The translations under genes and the position numbers were made by a program. Below the pieces are notes generated by a model, which saw only the letters and a program-made list of their open reading frames with translations, did not search any database and was not told the DNA's origin. Positions 23,423-25,571 of a stretch of 25,571 nucleotides of DNA are shown here, in pieces. Origin of the DNA: CAYXDO01 sp964463485. GTDB taxonomy: Bacteria; Myxococcota; Kuafuiibacteriia; Kuafuiibacteriales; Kuafuiibacteriaceae. Each line of letters starts with the position of its first letter. Position 1 is the first letter of the stretch. The stretch is from NCBI GenBank assembly GCA_964463485.1, contig CAYXDO010000159.1, positions 1 to 25,571 on the forward strand, in the 5' to 3' direction.

Positions 23423-25378
23423 TCAGCGACAGATCGAGATCCGCAAGAAGCCCTCGAACGCCCGGCTCGTCTGGTCGACGATCGAACGCAGCGGAAGCGC
23501 GGCTCCGCTTGCGTCGCGCGCATACGTCAGGATCGCGCGCCCGCTCGGGTTGAGGAGGTAGATCACGTCGCCTGGCAAATCGATCGCGAGATCCGAGTTT
23601 CCAGGCGGAAGAGGACCGAGGGTCCGAATCGGCGCCGTCTCATTCGCGGCGGTGCGGTCGTAAACGGAGAGTGTCGAGTCACTCAGCACGAAGAGCTCGT
23701 CATGAGTTGAATCGATGGCGAGGCTCCGGATCGCGTGGGCGGGTCCTCGCAGGATTCGAGTCGGATCGATGGCGCCATCCGCGTCGAGCGAATAAGTCGC
23801 GATGGCGTTGGGATAGGGCGCTGCCGTCGACGACGAGGCCAACGCAACGAACAGCTCGTCATGAGTCCCGTCGACCGCGAGGCTCGACGCGTACCAGAGT
23901 CCGAGGTTCAGCTGCCGAAGCGGATGAGCATCACCCTCCGCCAATCGCGGGAACACCTCGACGGTCGGCCATTTTGGCGCGCGGTTGATTACGAAGATCT
24001 CACCAGCCTCGGGCTCGAAAGCCACATCGAGCGGCGCGAAGTCTTCCGGAGCTCGTTTGAGCTCTCGCAGCGCCACGCCCGCTCCCTCCGAGCTTCGCGG
24101 AAAGGTCGAGATGGTTCCGGCCTCGAGGTTCCCGAGGAGAATCGTGTCATGTTCGAGATCGCTCGCGAGATCGGGGCCAGCGGTTCCGCCAAAAAAGGCC
24201 GCGATCCCGCGAACGGTTGGGACGGGTCCAGTTGCGGACCGCGGCACGGTCCACACCGCGTCGCTGGAAGGAGAAGTGATCAGCAACTCGTCGTTCGCGA
24301 GATCCAACGCCAAACCCAGCGCCGCCTGGGCCACGCTCGTCTCCGCAGGATCGGGCTGAACCTTACGTAGCAGGCCTACGACTCCGTTGCCGTCCCGCGG
24401 AAACACGATGAGCGCGTGCTCGGCTCCGGGTCCTTGAACCGCATAGATCTCGTCGCGCGCTGGATCGATCGCCATCGCGAGCGGAGTGTAGAAGTTGAGA
24501 TCTTGTCCGCTCATCGTTCGCAGCGGCGCGCCTGTGCCGGTCGCGGCTCGATCGTATGCTTGTACACGCGCTCCGCCAGACCCGCTGAAGTACACGACGA
24601 ATTCGTCGTGGACTTCATCGACCGCGATCGCCGCAGGAGGAGGCAGTCCCGAAGGTAAAGTGAGCGTCCGCGTCACACTCGAGCTCCGGTCGTAGGTGAC
24701 CACGGAGAACGGTCCGCTCTCGTTGCGGCCTTCGATCGCGAGCAGCTCCTGATGGGTTGCATCGAAAGCAAACGCAAAAAATTTCATGGACATCCTCGGT
24801 GTTATGGTCCTCGTCGGGCTCGCCGACCCATTCGTCTCGTTTGGGAAGACGTAAATGGCGCTCCCTCGGGTCTGCGCTGCATAGATCTCCGCGTCGATTG
24901 GATCGACCGCCACCCAGTCCACGATTCCGGGCACACCTTCGATCGATCGGAGCGGTGCGATGTTCCCTGCTGCGGTCCTCGAGAAGACCAACACCGAGCG
25001 CGTGTCTGAATTCGCGACGAAAATTTCGTCATGGGTCGAGTCGACGGCGATGCCGCTCGGCCCGGCGAGCCGTGTGACGTCTCCGAAGCTGCGAATCGGC
25101 GGATCGCTCCGCTCCTGAGTCGCGCGGAAGGCAAGGACTTGCCGGTTTGTCCGGGACACACAGAGCTCCCGAGCGCTTCCGCCGTCCTGTCCAACAGACG
25201 CGTCCTCGAGCCCAGCGTCGTGTCCGCTCGCCGCATCGATCACGACGCCCGCATCAGAGTCGCTCTGCTGATTTTCCGGACCGGAAGCGCAAGAGGCAAC
25301 AGCGAGCAAGAGGACGAGGAGCAGCGGGGGACGCGACAAGGTGAACACGAGGTCGAGAGCGCATGCGCAACTCTCCAC
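23423..25378 (-). CDS. Lipoprotein with about twelve NHL-like beta-propeller repeats
   Basis: 651 residues from GTG 25378; GTG 25348 would give a shorter, more typical signal peptide. The hydrophobic core LLLVLLLAVASC ends in a lipobox (Cys30), followed by an Asp/Ala/Gly linker (SDSDAGVVIDAASG and onward) of a kind common in Polyangiales lipoproteins. About twelve repeats of 45-55 residues follow, each with HDE(I/L)(F/Y)V, then a (V/I)x(V/T)(F/Y)xR strand and a P(L/I)R turn. Twelve blades would make two six-bladed propellers. Cys is nearly absent, unlike the other lipoproteins here, with only one in the repeats and one at the C-terminus. Function unknown; ligand or protein binding at the envelope is inferred. 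Confidence 0.87.
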   Translation of the reverse strand: MESCACALDLVFTLSRPPLLLVLLLAVASCASGPENQQSDSDAGVVIDAASGHDAGLEDASVGQDGGSARELCVSRTNRQVLAFRATQERSDPPIRSFGDVTRLAGPSGIAVDSTHDEIFVANSDTRSVLVFSRTAAGNIAPLRSIEGVPGIVDWVAVDPIDAEIYAAQTRGSAIYVFPNETNGSASPTRTITPRMSMKFFAFAFDATHQELLAIEGRNESGPFSVVTYDRSSSVTRTLTLPSGLPPPAAIAVDEVHDEFVVYFSGSGGARVQAYDRAATGTGAPLRTMSGQDLNFYTPLAMAIDPARDEIYAVQGPGAEHALIVFPRDGNGVVGLLRKVQPDPAETSVAQAALGLALDLANDELLITSPSSDAVWTVPRSATGPVPTVRGIAAFFGGTAGPDLASDLEHDTILLGNLEAGTISTFPRSSEGAGVALRELKRAPEDFAPLDVAFEPEAGEIFVINRAPKWPTVEVFPRLAEGDAHPLRQLNLGLWYASSLAVDGTHDELFVALASSSTAAPYPNAIATYSLDADGAIDPTRILRGPAHAIRSLAIDSTHDELFVLSDSTLSVYDRTAANETAPIRTLGPLPPGNSDLAIDLPGDVIYLLNPSGRAILTYARDASGAALPLRSIVDQTSRAFEGFLRISICR

Positions 25379-25427
25379 GTCAAGTCATCGACGAGAAGCA
25401 CCCTCGAATCGAGATCCCGGGCGCTCG

Positions 25428-25571
25428 ATGTCGGCCAAGCCGTACTCACTTCTCGAAAAGAACCGGGTGCAGCCGGGCCTGGATCTGAGTGCGCTGCGGG
25501 AAAGTTGGTCGAAGAGAAATAGATATAACGCCGCCTTGCGGCGATCGATCGGTGTGCGACGCGTTGCCGTT
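25428..25571 (+). CDS. Probable N-terminal fragment of a gene running off the window
   Basis: The frame is open from ATG 25428 to the last base, giving 48 residues beginning MSAKPYSLLEKNRVQPGLDL and rich in Arg towards the end. It is divergent from the NHL-type lipoprotein. No Shine-Dalgarno sequence is visible, and a TATAAC box at 25524-25529 could instead be the -10 of a promoter for a later in-frame start (GTG 25553). No family can be named from this length. Confidence 0.4.
   Translation, partial: MSAKPYSLLEKNRVQPGLDLSALRESWSKRNRYNAALRRSIGVRRVAV

Noticed and set aside
23188..23523. Minus-strand ORF with a Gly-His repeat (GHGHGHGH), a possible metal-binding peptide
   Set aside because: The repeat is only the translation of the CGTGCC tandem tract and the rest is a shadow of the neighbouring genes.
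25529..25543. CGCCGC-CTT-GCGGCG hairpin near the right edge as a terminator
   Set aside because: Six-bp stem, no T-run, and it lies inside a frame that is open to the window end.
1..25571. CRISPR arrays, tRNA or rRNA genes, insertion sequences, integrase or prophage genes
   Set aside because: None seen: no regularly spaced repeats, no cloverleaf or rRNA-like tracts recognised by eye, and no transposase or integrase motifs in any credible frame.

Overview
The window looks like chromosome from a high-GC, Gram-negative predatory or soil-type bacterium, most probably a member of the Myxococcota (Polyangiales-like). The reasons are strong G/C preference at third codon positions in every credible gene, several large secreted lipoproteins with ASH-like, Cys-rich, FG-GAP, NHL-like and carboxypeptidase-regulatory repeats, and Asp/Ala-rich linkers after the lipobox. 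No rRNA, tRNA, CRISPR array, transposase or phage gene was seen. The phylum call is inference from style, not from a marker gene.

Layout. (1) About 49-4340, minus strand: a compact operon of an NfeD-type membrane serine protease, the flotillin FloA, a 72-residue protein of unknown function and a membrane-anchored protein with an HEIGH zincin motif. It is read from a near-consensus promoter. (2) 4428-8565, minus strand: two lipoproteins, one with ASH-like and Cys-rich segments and one with FG-GAP-like repeats, in one transcription unit. (3) 8746-9461, plus strand: a Phd-like antitoxin and PIN-domain toxin pair with palindromes inside its promoter. It sits between two divergent lipoprotein genes and is flanked by diverged 27-bp direct repeats. 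(4) 9710-12274, plus strand: a paralogue of the ASH/Cys-rich lipoprotein.

(5) 12330-17072 is the most interesting part. A 76-residue peptide with a textbook double-glycine leader is followed 14 nt later by a soluble GT41/HMW1C-like glycosyltransferase. Converging on it, 16 bp away, is a three-gene operon with 4-bp overlaps: an extended SDR sugar-nucleotide enzyme, a DegT-type aminotransferase and a left-handed beta-helix acyltransferase. Together these read as a self-contained module: three enzymes make an N-acylated amino-sugar nucleotide, the glycosyltransferase loads it onto Ser/Thr/Tyr of a Cys-free core peptide, and a C39-type exporter (not in the window) cuts after GG. This is an inferred glycosylated RiPP or bacteriocin pathway.

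(6) 17087-17810, minus strand: a HicA toxin and HicB antitoxin pair with a 59-nt coding overlap, followed by a perfect 13-bp inverted repeat and a small ORF. (7) 18016-21267, minus strand: a roughly 1080-residue lipoprotein with about nine carboxypeptidase-regulatory-like repeats. (8) 21441-23375, plus strand: an unrecognised coiled-coil protein. (9) 23423-25378, minus strand: a lipoprotein with about twelve NHL-like repeats. (10) 25428 to the window edge: the probable start of another gene.

A recurrent regulatory theme is a sigma70-like promoter whose -10 box lies only 5-7 nt before the start codon (antitoxin, hicA, sugar operon). This implies leaderless transcripts and helps fix those starts. 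No gene-free stretch exceeds 300 bp. The longest, 9462-9709, holds only the repeats listed. The second longest, 17811-18015, holds the hicA promoter and nothing else that I can recognise.
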